A stretch of DNA of 64,000 nucleotides from Anaerolineae bacterium (GTDB taxonomy: Bacteria; Chloroflexota; Anaerolineae; Anaerolineales; Villigracilaceae), in assembly GCA_022013685.1 (NCBI GenBank), contig JAKLPV010000226.1, positions 1-64,000 on the forward strand, in the 5' to 3' direction. Under the pieces are notes generated by a model that was not told where the DNA came from, made no database searches, and was given only the letters and a program-made list of their open reading frames with translations. The position numbers and the translations under genes were made by a program. Positions 47,854 to 57,335 of this stretch are shown here, piece by piece. Position 1 is the first letter of the stretch; every line of letters starts with the position of its first letter.

Positions 47854-50325
47854 CTATGCAAACGAGTTGTACAACGAGCGGGCGTCGACTTTACTGCCCT
47901 TTGTCCAGTTCTCGGGCAGCGGGCAGGTCACGCTAACGGTAGCGCCTGCCGGGACGTCGAAGTAGTTGTCGCTGAAAACGGGGTCAGCTCCCTCAATGGA
48001 AAGCTCAACGAAACGGGCCAGGGTTCGGGCGGAGACATCCACAAAAAGGGTTTGATCTTCGGCGCGTGTTTTCAGGCCCAGTTCAGGGTTGCGCAGTTCG
48101 AGATGTTTGTTGGCGGCGAACAGGGTTGTTTTGCGCGTAGCCAATTCATTCTTGAGCCATAATTCAGCTACGAAAATCACAGTGCGCTGGTTCTCGGCGT
48201 TGACCAGGGTTGAAAAATCATACGACCCGGCCAGCGTATCCGCGAGCGCCATTGCGCGGACGAATTGCTCGCCCTTTTGCAAAACCTGCCCGTCGAGCGT
48301 TTCCAGCCGCCAGCGGATGAGGGCGTCGACCGGTTCGGTCTGATCGCTGGTAATGTGGACTTTCATCGTTTTGCCATGATCGGCGACCGAAAGCAGCAGC
48401 GGCGCGTAGAAACGTTTGGCAGCGTAATGCAAGGCCTTCCAGCGCCCGTAGTAATCCAGCGAGGCCCACGAAGCCACCGGCCAGCAGTCGTTGAGCTGCC
48501 AGATGAGCGTGCCGCTGACGCGGTCCCGGTTGCGCCGCCAGTGTTCCACGCCATAGCGGATGCCTTCGGCCTGGAGCAGCAGGCTCAGGTAAACCAGCGA
48601 CTCGAAGTTTTTCGGCATCCTGAAGGTGTCGGTCATCTGGGCAATCATCAGGCCGTTGCCCGAACCGCTGCGCTGGTGGTGCTCCATGATGTAGGAGGTC
48701 ATGTTCCAATCAGCGGGGCCGGCGTAGGTGGCGATGGTCTTGAGCGGCGGCAGGGCCTGGAAGCCGAACTCGCTCATAAAGCGCGGGAACTGGGTGCGGT
48801 AGGCCGTGAACGGCTTGCGCCCGTGCCAGACATCCCAGTAATGGCAATCGCCCTGCACCTGGTTGTTCGCGCCCTCGAAGGGCGTATCCGCCGAAGCCGA
48901 ACTGGGCCAGTAGGAGGTGTCGGGGTCTTCGAACTCAAGCAGTTCGGGCAGCATCTGGTGGAACATGCGGTCATAGCCGTCTTTGAGGCGCTGGTTGAGC
49001 GGGTCATCGGGCTTGTTCCAGCCCCAATCGCACCAGCCTTGTTCCATTTCGTTGTTGCCGCACCACAGCGCCAGGCTGGCGCGATGACGCAGGCGGCGGA
49101 TCTGTTCAGTGGCTTCGACGCGCACGTTCTCGAAGAAATCGGCGTCCGCCGGGTAGATGCCGCAGGCGAACATGAAATCTTGCCAGACCAAAATGCCGTA
49201 CTGGTCGCACAGGTCGAAGAAGGATTCTTCCGGATAATATCCGCCGCCCCAGACGCGCAGCATGTTCATGTTGGCGTCAGCGGCAGATTTGATCAGCATT
49301 TCAAGATATTCTTTGGTGATGCGAGTGGGCAGCGAATCGGCAGGAATCCAGTCTGCGCCTTTAGCGAACAGGCGCACGCCATTGACGTAGAAGGTGAACT
49401 CCTTGCCCCACTGGTCGGGTTCCTGGTGCAGCTCGATGCTGCGCAGGCCAATCTTGTAGCTGCGCTGGTCGAGAACGGTGTCGCCCTCTTTCAGGATTAT
49501 TTCCACGCCATATAAAGGCTGCGAGCCATAACCGCTCGGCCACCACAATTGCGGATTGGGAATTTCGACCGAGAGGATTGCAAACTGCAAGTGTTCGCCG
49601 TCATAGATGCCTGATAACACCTCTTCAGCCTGTACACTTTCGCCGCCGGGGCTTGTCACCGTAATAGAGGCCGTTACCCGCCCCGAGTCTCTGACCTGTG
49701 CGTACACGTTGGCGCTGACCGTGGCGAAGGCCTCCTCCACGCTCTGGCGCAGGTGGACATCCGTCAGTCTGGTCGAAAAACCTTCGAATCTGATCTCCTT
49801 CCAGATTCCGATCGGCGGCAGTTTGGGGCCCCAGTCCCAGCCAAAGTGGCAGGGCGCCTTGCGCAGGTGTGGAGCGCCCGCAATATCGCCGCCGCCCGTC
49901 AGCGGAAGTTGGGCCTGTTTGCCGGTAATAAAGCCTACTGGTGAGCCGAAATGGATGCTGATCTCGTTCTCACCCTCGCGCAGCAGGCCTTTAACATCCC
50001 ATTCCCAACCGCGGAACATGTTTTCAGCGTGGCCGAGATAGGTGCCGTTGAGGTAAACATCGGCGATGGTATCAAGACCGTCACAAACCAGGTTGATATT
50101 TTCCTGAGCCAGCAGAGCAGAATCGACGCTGACCACGCGGCGATATTCCCAGTCTGTTTCGGCCACCCACATTACCTTGAGTTCGTTATCGGCCACAAAC
50201 GGGTCGGGAATTTTGCCGAGCGCGAGTAAATCTGTGTGGACGCCGCCGGGGACGGTTGCCGCCAGCCACGTGTCTGTTCCAGCCTGGCGGAATTGCCAGT
50301 TACCATTCAAAAGTTGTTTAAGCAT
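47854..50325 (-). CDS. Beta-mannosidase (glycoside hydrolase family 2)
   Basis: An 823-aa GH2 enzyme. The N-terminal sugar-binding domain has 'NGNWQFRQAGTDTWLAATVPGGVHTDL' and 'TDWEYRR'. The acid/base Glu is in 'ALWCGNNEMEQG' (about 424) and the nucleophile Glu in 'RFMSEFGFQALP' (about 519). No signal peptide, so cytoplasmic. With the GH3 enzyme downstream it suggests intracellular breakdown of manno- or gluco-oligosaccharides. Confidence 0.94.
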   Translation of the reverse strand: MLKQLLNGNWQFRQAGTDTWLAATVPGGVHTDLLALGKIPDPFVADNELKVMWVAETDWEYRRVVSVDSALLAQENINLVCDGLDTIADVYLNGTYLGHAENMFRGWEWDVKGLLREGENEISIHFGSPVGFITGKQAQLPLTGGGDIAGAPHLRKAPCHFGWDWGPKLPPIGIWKEIRFEGFSTRLTDVHLRQSVEEAFATVSANVYAQVRDSGRVTASITVTSPGGESVQAEEVLSGIYDGEHLQFAILSVEIPNPQLWWPSGYGSQPLYGVEIILKEGDTVLDQRSYKIGLRSIELHQEPDQWGKEFTFYVNGVRLFAKGADWIPADSLPTRITKEYLEMLIKSAADANMNMLRVWGGGYYPEESFFDLCDQYGILVWQDFMFACGIYPADADFFENVRVEATEQIRRLRHRASLALWCGNNEMEQGWCDWGWNKPDDPLNQRLKDGYDRMFHQMLPELLEFEDPDTSYWPSSASADTPFEGANNQVQGDCHYWDVWHGRKPFTAYRTQFPRFMSEFGFQALPPLKTIATYAGPADWNMTSYIMEHHQRSGSGNGLMIAQMTDTFRMPKNFESLVYLSLLLQAEGIRYGVEHWRRNRDRVSGTLIWQLNDCWPVASWASLDYYGRWKALHYAAKRFYAPLLLSVADHGKTMKVHITSDQTEPVDALIRWRLETLDGQVLQKGEQFVRAMALADTLAGSYDFSTLVNAENQRTVIFVAELWLKNELATRKTTLFAANKHLELRNPELGLKTRAEDQTLFVDVSARTLARFVELSIEGADPVFSDNYFDVPAGATVSVTCPLPENWTKGSKVDARSLYNSFA

Positions 50326-50354
50326 GAAATCTCCGTTGAAATAAAAAAGTGAAT

Positions 50355-50459
50355 TTAGCCGGGAACAGGTTGTGTGCTCCCCAAAGCGGCGCGCATTTTG
50401 CCCTCGGTCTGGGCGGCGTAATTGCGGTAGGTTTCAGTGAAGCCAGTTCGAGGGAGAAG
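50355..50459 (-). pseudogene. Possible remnant of a gene 3' end
   Basis: Reading leftward in the spacer before the mannosidase gene, 30 codons look coding: GFTETYRNYAAQTEGKMRAA and then LGSTQPVPG before a stop at 50355. There is no start codon. I cannot assign a family. It may be what is left of a deleted gene of the cluster. Confidence 0.3.
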
Positions 50460-50474
50460 GGATGAGGGTGCTTA

Positions 50475-51377
50475 CTATGGGTTCAACCTTTCCAGCAAAT
50501 GTTGGTGAAAGCCATCCAGGTCGCGCCAGCGCAGGGCGGTTTTTACTTCATCGCCTGCCGGGTCGAGGAGGGTCAGCCCGTCATCGGTAACGCGCAAGCG
50601 GATGGTTTCCATTTCCAGTAAATTTGCGCTGTAGGCCAGGTAAACAGCAACGGTGTCAAAAAGAACAGAGGTTTTGACATCTTCGTAGTCCACCTTCATC
50701 CAGCTAACCAGTTTTGCCCAAATTTTGTAGTTTTCGATCAGGGCTTTCAGCATGGGACTTTCCGAGTGATACACCTGCTGGTAGCGCTCGCCATCCAACA
50801 CCACCAGTCCACAGGTATCCAACGGAGTGATGATTTTCTCCAGCCAGGGCGCGGCAAAGACTTTGCGCAAAGCCGGAACGTCGTAGCGCACATTCGTTTC
50901 TGGCACGGCCCCCGGCTGACCGTCATAGCCGATGTAAACACTGCCGTGCATGCCCACGAAACGGCATTTCGAAGCAATCCGCGGCTCGATTTCCAATGCG
51001 CGGGCGATATTGGTCGCCACCGCAATCGCAATCACAGTCACGGGTTCGGATGAAGCCATGATGACATCCACCATCGCCTGTGCGCCGTCGTCTAAAATCT
51101 GGCCGGGATACGCGCCGGGGTCAAAACCCTCCAGCCAGGGCTGCTGAAACTTTTGCCCGCCGTCCGGATCGTTAAGGCCCGCCGCAATCGGGACATCGCT
51201 GCGCCCGGCGGTTTGCAAGAGTTTGGCTGTCAAGTGGGCGCGGTAAACCGTGTCGCCCCCCACGGTTGTCACCAGGCGCAGGTCGAGTTCGGGGCAATTG
51301 AGCAGCATGATCAGCGCCCAGGTGTCATCAATGTCGGAGCCAATGTCGGTATCGAGGATGACAGGGATTTTGTTCAT
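50475..51377 (-). CDS. Nucleoside hydrolase (IunH/URH1-like)
   Basis: A 300-aa inosine-uridine-preferring nucleoside hydrolase family member. The Ca-binding signature is 'VILDTDIGSDIDDTWAL' (residues 9-18). A mid-chain 'VTVIAIAVATNIARALEIEP' and the C-terminal 'DYEDVKTSVLFDTVAVYLA' with the last Asp ligand follow. It splits N-glycosidic bonds of nucleosides. The start overlaps the end of the DUF4038 gene by 4 nt, so the two are coupled. Confidence 0.92.
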   Translation of the reverse strand: MNKIPVILDTDIGSDIDDTWALIMLLNCPELDLRLVTTVGGDTVYRAHLTAKLLQTAGRSDVPIAAGLNDPDGGQKFQQPWLEGFDPGAYPGQILDDGAQAMVDVIMASSEPVTVIAIAVATNIARALEIEPRIASKCRFVGMHGSVYIGYDGQPGAVPETNVRYDVPALRKVFAAPWLEKIITPLDTCGLVVLDGERYQQVYHSESPMLKALIENYKIWAKLVSWMKVDYEDVKTSVLFDTVAVYLAYSANLLEMETIRLRVTDDGLTLLDPAGDEVKTALRWRDLDGFHQHLLERLNP

Positions 51378-52708
51378 TTCAAAACTTCCAATACCAGCAC
51401 CCAGTCTGGCCCGCCGATGGGTGATGTAAACGTCAGGGGTTCATTGGGATGTTCGCCTGCAGGGTGATATCTGCCATTGCGCGGATCGAACCATTGGGCT
51501 TTCACCCGCCCGGTCAGCGGACGCAAATCCACCCGCAGGCTTTGTTCCGCTTGCGGGAAGTAGACCAACCCGTAGCTTCCTTCGCTGTCGCGCGTGGCGG
51601 CGGGGTGCGCGGCCCGCAGGGGATTGATTCGGTCATCGTTATCGACAGGCGTGGGCGGCGGGTTGACATCCGGTAGCAGATTCGGAGTCGGGATGCGGGT
51701 CAGATAGGGGTGCGAGAGCATGAGATTCTTCAGGTGGATCATCTGTCGCGCGCCGGGGGCGTAGATGGCCTCGTCCCAGGCAGGCGATGCAAAGGTCGTC
51801 GGCTCATGCTTTGGCGACCACATCTGCCAGACCGAATGGCTACCGTAGGTATGCCCGCAGGCGCCTGTAAAAACGGCCCGGTAAGCCTGCTTGCGCGCAT
51901 CGTAGTCGTCGAAACGGCCATATTCCGGTTTCCAGGGGCGCAGGTAGGGGTCGACGGGGTGATGTTCGTAGTTGGGCTCACCGTCCAGCACGGGTTTGGT
52001 CGGCCTCTGCTCATAGTCGGCGCGAATCATATCCCAGTTGGGGCCGTCCACCAGGCAGTGACCGGATTGCAGCATGTTCATATCCAACCAGTCGGCGTGG
52101 TGCAGGGCGGTGGATGAACTTGTCCCGCCGCGCGGGTGGTAGGTCATAAACGGTTTGAATCCCAGCCCCTCGGTAATGCCTGCCGCCATCGCCGCCCAAA
52201 GGTTTTCATGGCCATCGGCGGGACGGTCGCCTCCCAAAATCCACAGGATGTTGCTGTCGTTTTTGTAGCGCTCGCCCAAGAACTTGCCGTAGGCGCGGGC
52301 GTTTTCGGGGTTGAAGATAACCGGCCCGACACCCCAAAGCCCGCCGTGAACTTTATCGCCCCAGGTTGGCAGCAGGCCGACATAGAGTCCCTTTTCGGCG
52401 ACCAGGCGGATGACCGCATCCACATCCTGAAAGTAAAGTTCGTTGGGCCGGGTTGGATCATCGCCACACAGCGGGATGCGCCCATTGGCGCTGGGGGTAT
52501 GCAGGCCATCCAACTCGGCCAGGATGACAGCCTGGATGACGTTGAATCCCTGCTGGCGGCGCACTTCGAGGTAGTGTTGGGCTTCGGCCAGGCTCAGGCG
52601 GTGGAACAACTCCCAGGCAGTATCCGCCAACCAGAAGAACGGTTCGCCGTTTTCAGAGACGAGAAAGCGGCGGGTTTGGGAAATCTGAATGCGGGGAAGT
52701 GATGTCAT
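51374..52708 (-). CDS. DUF4038 (GH140-like) glycoside hydrolase with C-terminal Collagen_bind_2-type domain
   Basis: A 444-aa protein. It starts 'RRFLVSENGEPFFWLADTAWELFHRLS', the hallmark of DUF4038/apiosidase-like catalytic TIM barrels. It continues with 'WILGGDRPAD' and 'KPVLDGEPNYEHHPVD' with the probable catalytic acids. The C-terminal 90 residues are a small beta domain ending 'PIGGPDWVLVLEVLK'. Characterised GH140 enzymes remove apiose from pectin, but this assignment is by family only. No signal peptide. Confidence 0.87.
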   Translation of the reverse strand: MTSLPRIQISQTRRFLVSENGEPFFWLADTAWELFHRLSLAEAQHYLEVRRQQGFNVIQAVILAELDGLHTPSANGRIPLCGDDPTRPNELYFQDVDAVIRLVAEKGLYVGLLPTWGDKVHGGLWGVGPVIFNPENARAYGKFLGERYKNDSNILWILGGDRPADGHENLWAAMAAGITEGLGFKPFMTYHPRGGTSSSTALHHADWLDMNMLQSGHCLVDGPNWDMIRADYEQRPTKPVLDGEPNYEHHPVDPYLRPWKPEYGRFDDYDARKQAYRAVFTGACGHTYGSHSVWQMWSPKHEPTTFASPAWDEAIYAPGARQMIHLKNLMLSHPYLTRIPTPNLLPDVNPPPTPVDNDDRINPLRAAHPAATRDSEGSYGLVYFPQAEQSLRVDLRPLTGRVKAQWFDPRNGRYHPAGEHPNEPLTFTSPIGGPDWVLVLEVLK

Positions 52709-52735
52709 GAACTTTCTCTCTCTTTCAAGAACTCA

Positions 52736-53446
52736 TTATTCGTATCTGCGCTTCTTCGCTTCTTCGAGCATTGCCTCGGTGGCGGTGGCCCCGATGCGGG
52801 TCACACCAATGGCGCGTACACGTAGCAAGTCATCAAGTGTGCGCACACCACCCGCGGCTTTGACCTGTACTTCGGGAGCGCTGTGCTGGCGCATGAGAGT
52901 TAGAACGTGGTCGGTAGCGCCCAGATAGTTGTAATCGCCGCTGGTTTGCTTGACAAATCCATAGCCGCTGGATGTTTTGACAAAAGCAACTTTGAGTTCC
53001 GAGCAGATCTGGCACAATTTGATAATGTGTTCATCTTTGAGATAATCGGTCTCGAAGATGACCTTGAGAATTACACCGTTACCGGCGCAAACCCGATTAA
53101 CCGAGTTAATGTCGGCGCGGACGAAATCCCAATCTCCACCCAGGGCTTTGCCGATGTTGATGACCATGTCAATTTCGGCGGAACCTTCGCGGATGGCGAG
53201 TTCGGTCTCGACCACCTTTATCCGGGTGTTGTGGTTGCCGTGCGGGAAGCCGATCACCGAACAGACCTTCACATCCGAGCCTTGCAAGGCATTCTTGCAC
53301 ATCGTCACCGCGTAGGGTTTGACACAAACGGTGGCGACATCGTATTTACGGGCGATTTCGCAGCCATTGAGAATTTCCACATCCGTCATGGTCGGATGCA
53401 GCAGGGAATGGTCGATCATTTTGGCGAGGCTTTTTAATGTGGTCAT
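52736..53446 (-). CDS. deoC: Deoxyribose-phosphate aldolase
   Basis: A 236-aa class I aldolase that splits deoxyribose-5-phosphate into glyceraldehyde-3-phosphate and acetaldehyde. The Schiff-base lysine is K157 in 'VAFVKTSSGYGF', with K196 in 'VQVKAAGGVRTL' and Asp93 in 'EIDMVINIG'. Its place next to a nucleoside hydrolase suggests (deoxy)nucleoside use. It stands 27 bp upstream of the DUF4038 gene in the same direction. Confidence 0.95.
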   Translation of the reverse strand: MTTLKSLAKMIDHSLLHPTMTDVEILNGCEIARKYDVATVCVKPYAVTMCKNALQGSDVKVCSVIGFPHGNHNTRIKVVETELAIREGSAEIDMVINIGKALGGDWDFVRADINSVNRVCAGNGVILKVIFETDYLKDEHIIKLCQICSELKVAFVKTSSGYGFVKQTSGDYNYLGATDHVLTLMRQHSAPEVQVKAAGGVRTLDDLLRVRAIGVTRIGATATEAMLEEAKKRRYE

Positions 53447-53523
53447 GAGGGTTCCTTGTAGAAATTTTTGTTACCAAGGCCGCTGGGAGCTTAATGTTTT
53501 CCTATGCGTATTTTGCGGCGCTT

Positions 53524-54339
53524 TTATGCTTGATGGTGGCGGTACTTGCTGGGTGATAGCCCGTATTTGGCGTGAAAGCTGCGCCCAAAGTGCGCCATGT
53601 TGCTAAAGCCGCTGGCAAAACAGATTTCGGTGACGGGTAGATTGCAGGCCAATAAAAGTGATGCTGCGAAACGCAGGCGCAAATCTGCCAGGTATTTTTG
53701 GAATTGTGACCCTGTGACCTTGTGGAAAACCTGGCTGAAATAAGTCGGAGCCAGACCGGCTTGCCTTGCGACCGTTTCAAGGGTTACCGGGGTACGAAAT
53801 TGGTGATGAAGATATAGCAAGGCGTTGTGAATGGCTGAATGCCCGGCCTGGAAAAAATCGCCCCGTGTGTGGCGCGCCACTTCGAGCAAAATTTTCTCCA
53901 GCGACGAACGCATAATTCTTCCTCGGCCCAACTCGTTCCCCTGGTTTTCTATCCAAATACGTTCAAACTCCGGGCGGATGCATTCCGTCAGCCCCGGTGG
54001 TGGAACAAAATGATGATAGTCCAATCCTGTGAAGAGCCATTGACGCAGTTCCTCGTCAAGGAATTTCCCGCCGAAGACGATGTTGAAAATTTCCAGAGTC
54101 TCTCCCGGAGTTGGCGCAATAGTATGAAAATCGACCGGGGTTAACAGAAACAGCGTATCCGCTTGCAGCGTCTGCGCATGCCCGTTGACCGTATGCAGGC
54201 CGGTTCCACTTAATACAATGGCCAGTTCGTAAAAATCATGCCAGTGCAGCGGGTAAGGTTCTGCCAGCATGGTATGCTGAATCAGAAAAGGAATATCGGA
54301 AGCAATTAGCTCGGCAGCACTCAATCGTTCAGGATGCAT
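53524..54339 (-). CDS. AraC family transcriptional regulator
   Basis: A 271-aa regulator. The N-terminal cupin sensor ('YPLHWHDFYELAIVLSGTG', 'LFLLTPVDFHTIAP') precedes two C-terminal HTH motifs ('VTLETVARQAGLAPTYFSQVFHKVTG' and 'PVTEICFASGFSNMAHFGRSFHAKYGLSPSKYR'). I chose ATG 54339 (MHPERLS); an upstream frame is open to 54393. It is the first gene of the leftward sugar cluster and probably activates it in response to a sugar. Confidence 0.9.
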   Translation of the reverse strand: MHPERLSAAELIASDIPFLIQHTMLAEPYPLHWHDFYELAIVLSGTGLHTVNGHAQTLQADTLFLLTPVDFHTIAPTPGETLEIFNIVFGGKFLDEELRQWLFTGLDYHHFVPPPGLTECIRPEFERIWIENQGNELGRGRIMRSSLEKILLEVARHTRGDFFQAGHSAIHNALLYLHHQFRTPVTLETVARQAGLAPTYFSQVFHKVTGSQFQKYLADLRLRFAASLLLACNLPVTEICFASGFSNMAHFGRSFHAKYGLSPSKYRHHQA

Positions 54340-54517
54340 CACGGGAACCCATATCGTAAAGTGTAGCCAGTTTTTCGCGAAACGACACTGCAAATCTTAA
54401 GGTTAAATCGCCAAATTGCCAAGCCTGCCCGGTTATTTGCGCGGGCAAGCTTTAATCTCAGGTTCTTTCTGCGCTTGGGTCAATTGGTTTATTTTTTTTA
54501 TTAATTCAATTAAAACC

Positions 54518-54544
54518 TTGATTTTTTGCCTCTCGTGGTAAGAT
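54518..54544 (+). promoter_or_regulatory. Promoter of the glycogen phosphorylase gene
   Basis: TTGATT (54518-54523), a 15-bp spacer and TAAGAT (54539-54544), 35 nt before the ATG. AAGGAAGG serves as ribosome binding site. The AT-rich run upstream (54490-54515) could be an UP element. Confidence 0.45.
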
Positions 54545-54578
54545 TAGCGCGCTATTTTCAAGGAAGGAAAATACTAAA

Positions 54579-56738
54579 ATGAAATTTAATTCAAAAATTC
54601 CAAACCACTTTGACTTGCCGCGCCGCCTCAGCCGCTTGAGCGAAATGGCTTATAACCTGTGGTGGGTTTGGAATCCTGTTGCCCAGCGGTTGTTTAATCG
54701 TATCGACAATGCGCTCTGGGAGCGTGTCAACCACAATCCCATCCTGTTCCTGCGCCAGATCGAGCGCCCGGTACTAAATGCTGCCGTACAAGATACCAAC
54801 TATCTGGAACTGTATGACCGTGTTTTTCGCGATTTCGACGCTTATCTTAATCGTGAGGATACCTGGTACGCCACCGCGCAGGCCAAGCAAGGTCAAAAGG
54901 GGATTGCTTACTTTTCGATGGAATTTGGCTTGCACGAAACCTTGCCGATTTATTCAGGCGGCCTGGGCGTACTGGCAGGCGATCATCTCAAAGAAGCCTC
55001 AGACCTGGGGTTGCCTCTGGTGGGTATTGGCTTGCTGTATACCGAAGGCTATTTCTCCCAGCGCATCTCTGAGGATGGATGGCAGGAAGCCGTCAATAAT
55101 CCGTTGGATTTTGAGGCCCTGCCGCTTTTGCCGGTCTTGCGGGATGATGGTACGCCCCTGACCTTCAGTGTGGATTTCCCTGACGGCCCGGCCATTGGCC
55201 GCGTCTGGGAAGTGCGCGTCGGGCGGACTCCCCTTTACCTGCTCGACACCAATATCGACTCAAACCCGCCAATGACACGCCAATTGACGACCCGTCTGTA
55301 TTGGTCCGACATCAATCTGCGCATCATGCAAGAAATCCTGCTCGGCATTGGTGGTGTGCGTGCCCTGCGAGAGTTGGGTTTCAACCCGTCGGTTTGGCAC
55401 ATGAACGAGGGCCATGCCGCTTTCCTGACCCTCGAACGCGCTCGCGAGCAGGTTTTGCAAGGGCAACCCTTCGCAACCGCCCTGGCTGAGACGCGCGAAA
55501 ACAACGTTTTCACCACCCACACTCCCGTTCCTGCCGGAAACGACGAGTTCCCGCTCTGGCTGGTCGATAAATACCTGTCATCTTTCTGGCCCGAACTTGG
55601 CCTTGACCGCGAACAATTCGTAGACCTTGCGCGTCACCAGCAGAATTGGGGCGAAACCTTCAGCGTTGGCGTGCTGGCTTTGCGTCATTCGGCGATGCAC
55701 AATGCTGTTTCAGAATTGCATGGTCACGTCTCGCGCCGTATGTGGAATCCGCTCTGGCCCGATCGTAGCGTGGACGATGTCCCGATCACTTACGTTACCA
55801 ACGGCGTCCACACCGGAACCTGGATGGCGCGCCGTATTCGCGCCTTGTACGAAAAATATTTTGGCCCCAACTGGTACGACCAGCTTGATGACCTGGAAAT
55901 GTGGGAAAAGATGGATGCCATCCCCAACATGGAACTATGGGCGGTGCGCAACCACCTCAAGCGTAAGTTAACCTTCTACATGCAGGAACGTGCCCGCTTG
56001 CGCTGGATCAAGAGCGGCATTCACCCGATCCAGGTTATCGCTGGGGGCGCCATGCTCGACCCCTATGTTCTGACCATTGGTTTCGCGCGTCGTTTTGCGA
56101 CCTATAAACGAGCCGGTTTGGCGCTTAGCCAGTTTGATCGCCTGCTTGAAATGGTCAACCGTCCCAACCGCCCACTGCAAATCATCTTTTCTGGTAAATC
56201 GCACCCGGCCGATGAACCCGGCAAGGCTTTGATTCAGGAAGTCTATCGCAAGGTCAAAAAGGCAGAAAATGGCGGACGTATTGTCTTCCTCGAAGACTAC
56301 GATATGAACCTGGCGCGTTACCTTGTGCAAGGTGTGGATGTATGGATGAATACGCCCCGTCGACCCAATGAAGCCAGCGGCACATCGGGTATGAAATCGG
56401 CCATCAACGGTGGTATTAATTTCTCCGTGTTGGATGGCTGGTGGCGTGAAGCTTACAATGGCGATAATGGCTGGGCCATTGGCCGCGACGCAGAACTGGA
56501 TGAGCAAGTGCAGGATGAAGCAGATGCTGAAAGCCTGTATACCACCCTCGAGAAAGAGATCATCCCGCTCTACTATGAGAATCGTGACGCGAATGATGTC
56601 CCGACGAAGTGGGTTGAGCGCTCGAAAGAATCGATGCGCACGATTACGCCCCAATTCAGCACCCGGCGCATGGTCAAGGAATATACCGAAAAACTATATA
56701 TTCCATGTATGCCTAAACCTGCCAAGAGCAACAAGTAG
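54579..56738 (+). CDS. glgP: Alpha-glucan (glycogen) phosphorylase
   Basis: A 719-aa PLP enzyme that releases glucose-1-phosphate from alpha-1,4-glucans. It starts with the DUF3417-type N-terminus of the short bacterial/archaeal phosphorylases ('LSRLSEMAYNLWWVWNP'), continues 'AYFSMEFGLHETLPIYSGGLGVLAGDHLK', and the PLP-binding lysine is in 'NEASGTSGMKSAINGG'. Monocistronic or with the downstream UPF0316 gene; a hairpin lies between them. Confidence 0.95.
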   Translation: MKFNSKIPNHFDLPRRLSRLSEMAYNLWWVWNPVAQRLFNRIDNALWERVNHNPILFLRQIERPVLNAAVQDTNYLELYDRVFRDFDAYLNREDTWYATAQAKQGQKGIAYFSMEFGLHETLPIYSGGLGVLAGDHLKEASDLGLPLVGIGLLYTEGYFSQRISEDGWQEAVNNPLDFEALPLLPVLRDDGTPLTFSVDFPDGPAIGRVWEVRVGRTPLYLLDTNIDSNPPMTRQLTTRLYWSDINLRIMQEILLGIGGVRALRELGFNPSVWHMNEGHAAFLTLERAREQVLQGQPFATALAETRENNVFTTHTPVPAGNDEFPLWLVDKYLSSFWPELGLDREQFVDLARHQQNWGETFSVGVLALRHSAMHNAVSELHGHVSRRMWNPLWPDRSVDDVPITYVTNGVHTGTWMARRIRALYEKYFGPNWYDQLDDLEMWEKMDAIPNMELWAVRNHLKRKLTFYMQERARLRWIKSGIHPIQVIAGGAMLDPYVLTIGFARRFATYKRAGLALSQFDRLLEMVNRPNRPLQIIFSGKSHPADEPGKALIQEVYRKVKKAENGGRIVFLEDYDMNLARYLVQGVDVWMNTPRRPNEASGTSGMKSAINGGINFSVLDGWWREAYNGDNGWAIGRDAELDEQVQDEADAESLYTTLEKEIIPLYYENRDANDVPTKWVERSKESMRTITPQFSTRRMVKEYTEKLYIPCMPKPAKSNK

Positions 56739-56747
56739 AATTACTCC

Positions 56748-56771
56748 GGGGCGCAGGGAAACCTGCGCCCC
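56748..56771 (+). terminator. Strong hairpin between glgP and the UPF0316 gene
   Basis: GGGGCGCAGG-GAAA-CCTGCGCCCC: perfect 10-bp stem with a GNRA tetraloop. No T-run follows, so it may stabilise the glgP message rather than end it. Confidence 0.6.
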
Positions 56772-56798
56772 GCTGATTTAATCAAACAGGAGCAAATA

Positions 56799-57329
56799 AT
56801 GTTTGAAGTTTTCTTATCCCCTGCCGCCTGGCTTGGGGCATTTTCCATCTTCGGCTTGCGTGTTGTTGATATGAGTCTTGATACCTTGCGTATGTTGTTT
56901 GTTGTACGCGGGCGCAAGTTGACAGCCTGGGTTTTAGGTTTTTTTCAGTCTGTTGTTTTTGTGGTTGCCATTACATCGGTTTTGAGCAACCTCGATAACC
57001 CGCTTAACGTGATCGGCTATGCGGCGGGTTTTGCCACCGGAAATGTCATTGGCATGTTGATTGAAGAAAGGCTGGCGATTGGCCACATCCACTTGCGGAT
57101 TATCAGCCCCAGCCTGGGCGTGGCGCTCTCGCAAATCTTGCGCGAGGCTGGCTATGGCGTTACTGAAATTTCAGCCCGCGGCAAAGACGGCATGGTTAGT
57201 ATGTTGAGCGTTTCGGTTTTACGCAAGGATGTCAACCGTGTGCAAAAAATCGTGTACGACAAAGACCCGGATGCCTTTGTAACATCTGAAGATGTGCGCC
57301 CCCTTCGGCGCGGATTCTGGCGCGCGTAG
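56799..57329 (+). CDS. UPF0316 membrane protein (DUF5698 + DUF2179)
   Basis: A 176-aa protein with three TM helices. The N-terminal motif 'RVVDMSLDTLRMLFVVRGRK' is diagnostic of DUF5698, with the C-terminal DUF2179 domain 'VTEISARGKDGMVSMLSVSVLRKDVNRVQKI' in the cytoplasm. The function of the family is unknown. It is followed after 6 bp by the rhodanese gene. Confidence 0.9.
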   Translation: MFEVFLSPAAWLGAFSIFGLRVVDMSLDTLRMLFVVRGRKLTAWVLGFFQSVVFVVAITSVLSNLDNPLNVIGYAAGFATGNVIGMLIEERLAIGHIHLRIISPSLGVALSQILREAGYGVTEISARGKDGMVSMLSVSVLRKDVNRVQKIVYDKDPDAFVTSEDVRPLRRGFWRA

Positions 57330-57335
57330 CGAATT

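Noticed and set aside
48265-49515. 416-codon plus-strand frame opposite the beta-mannosidase
   Set aside because: Antisense to the GH2 catalytic domain, no family motifs, no ribosome binding site.
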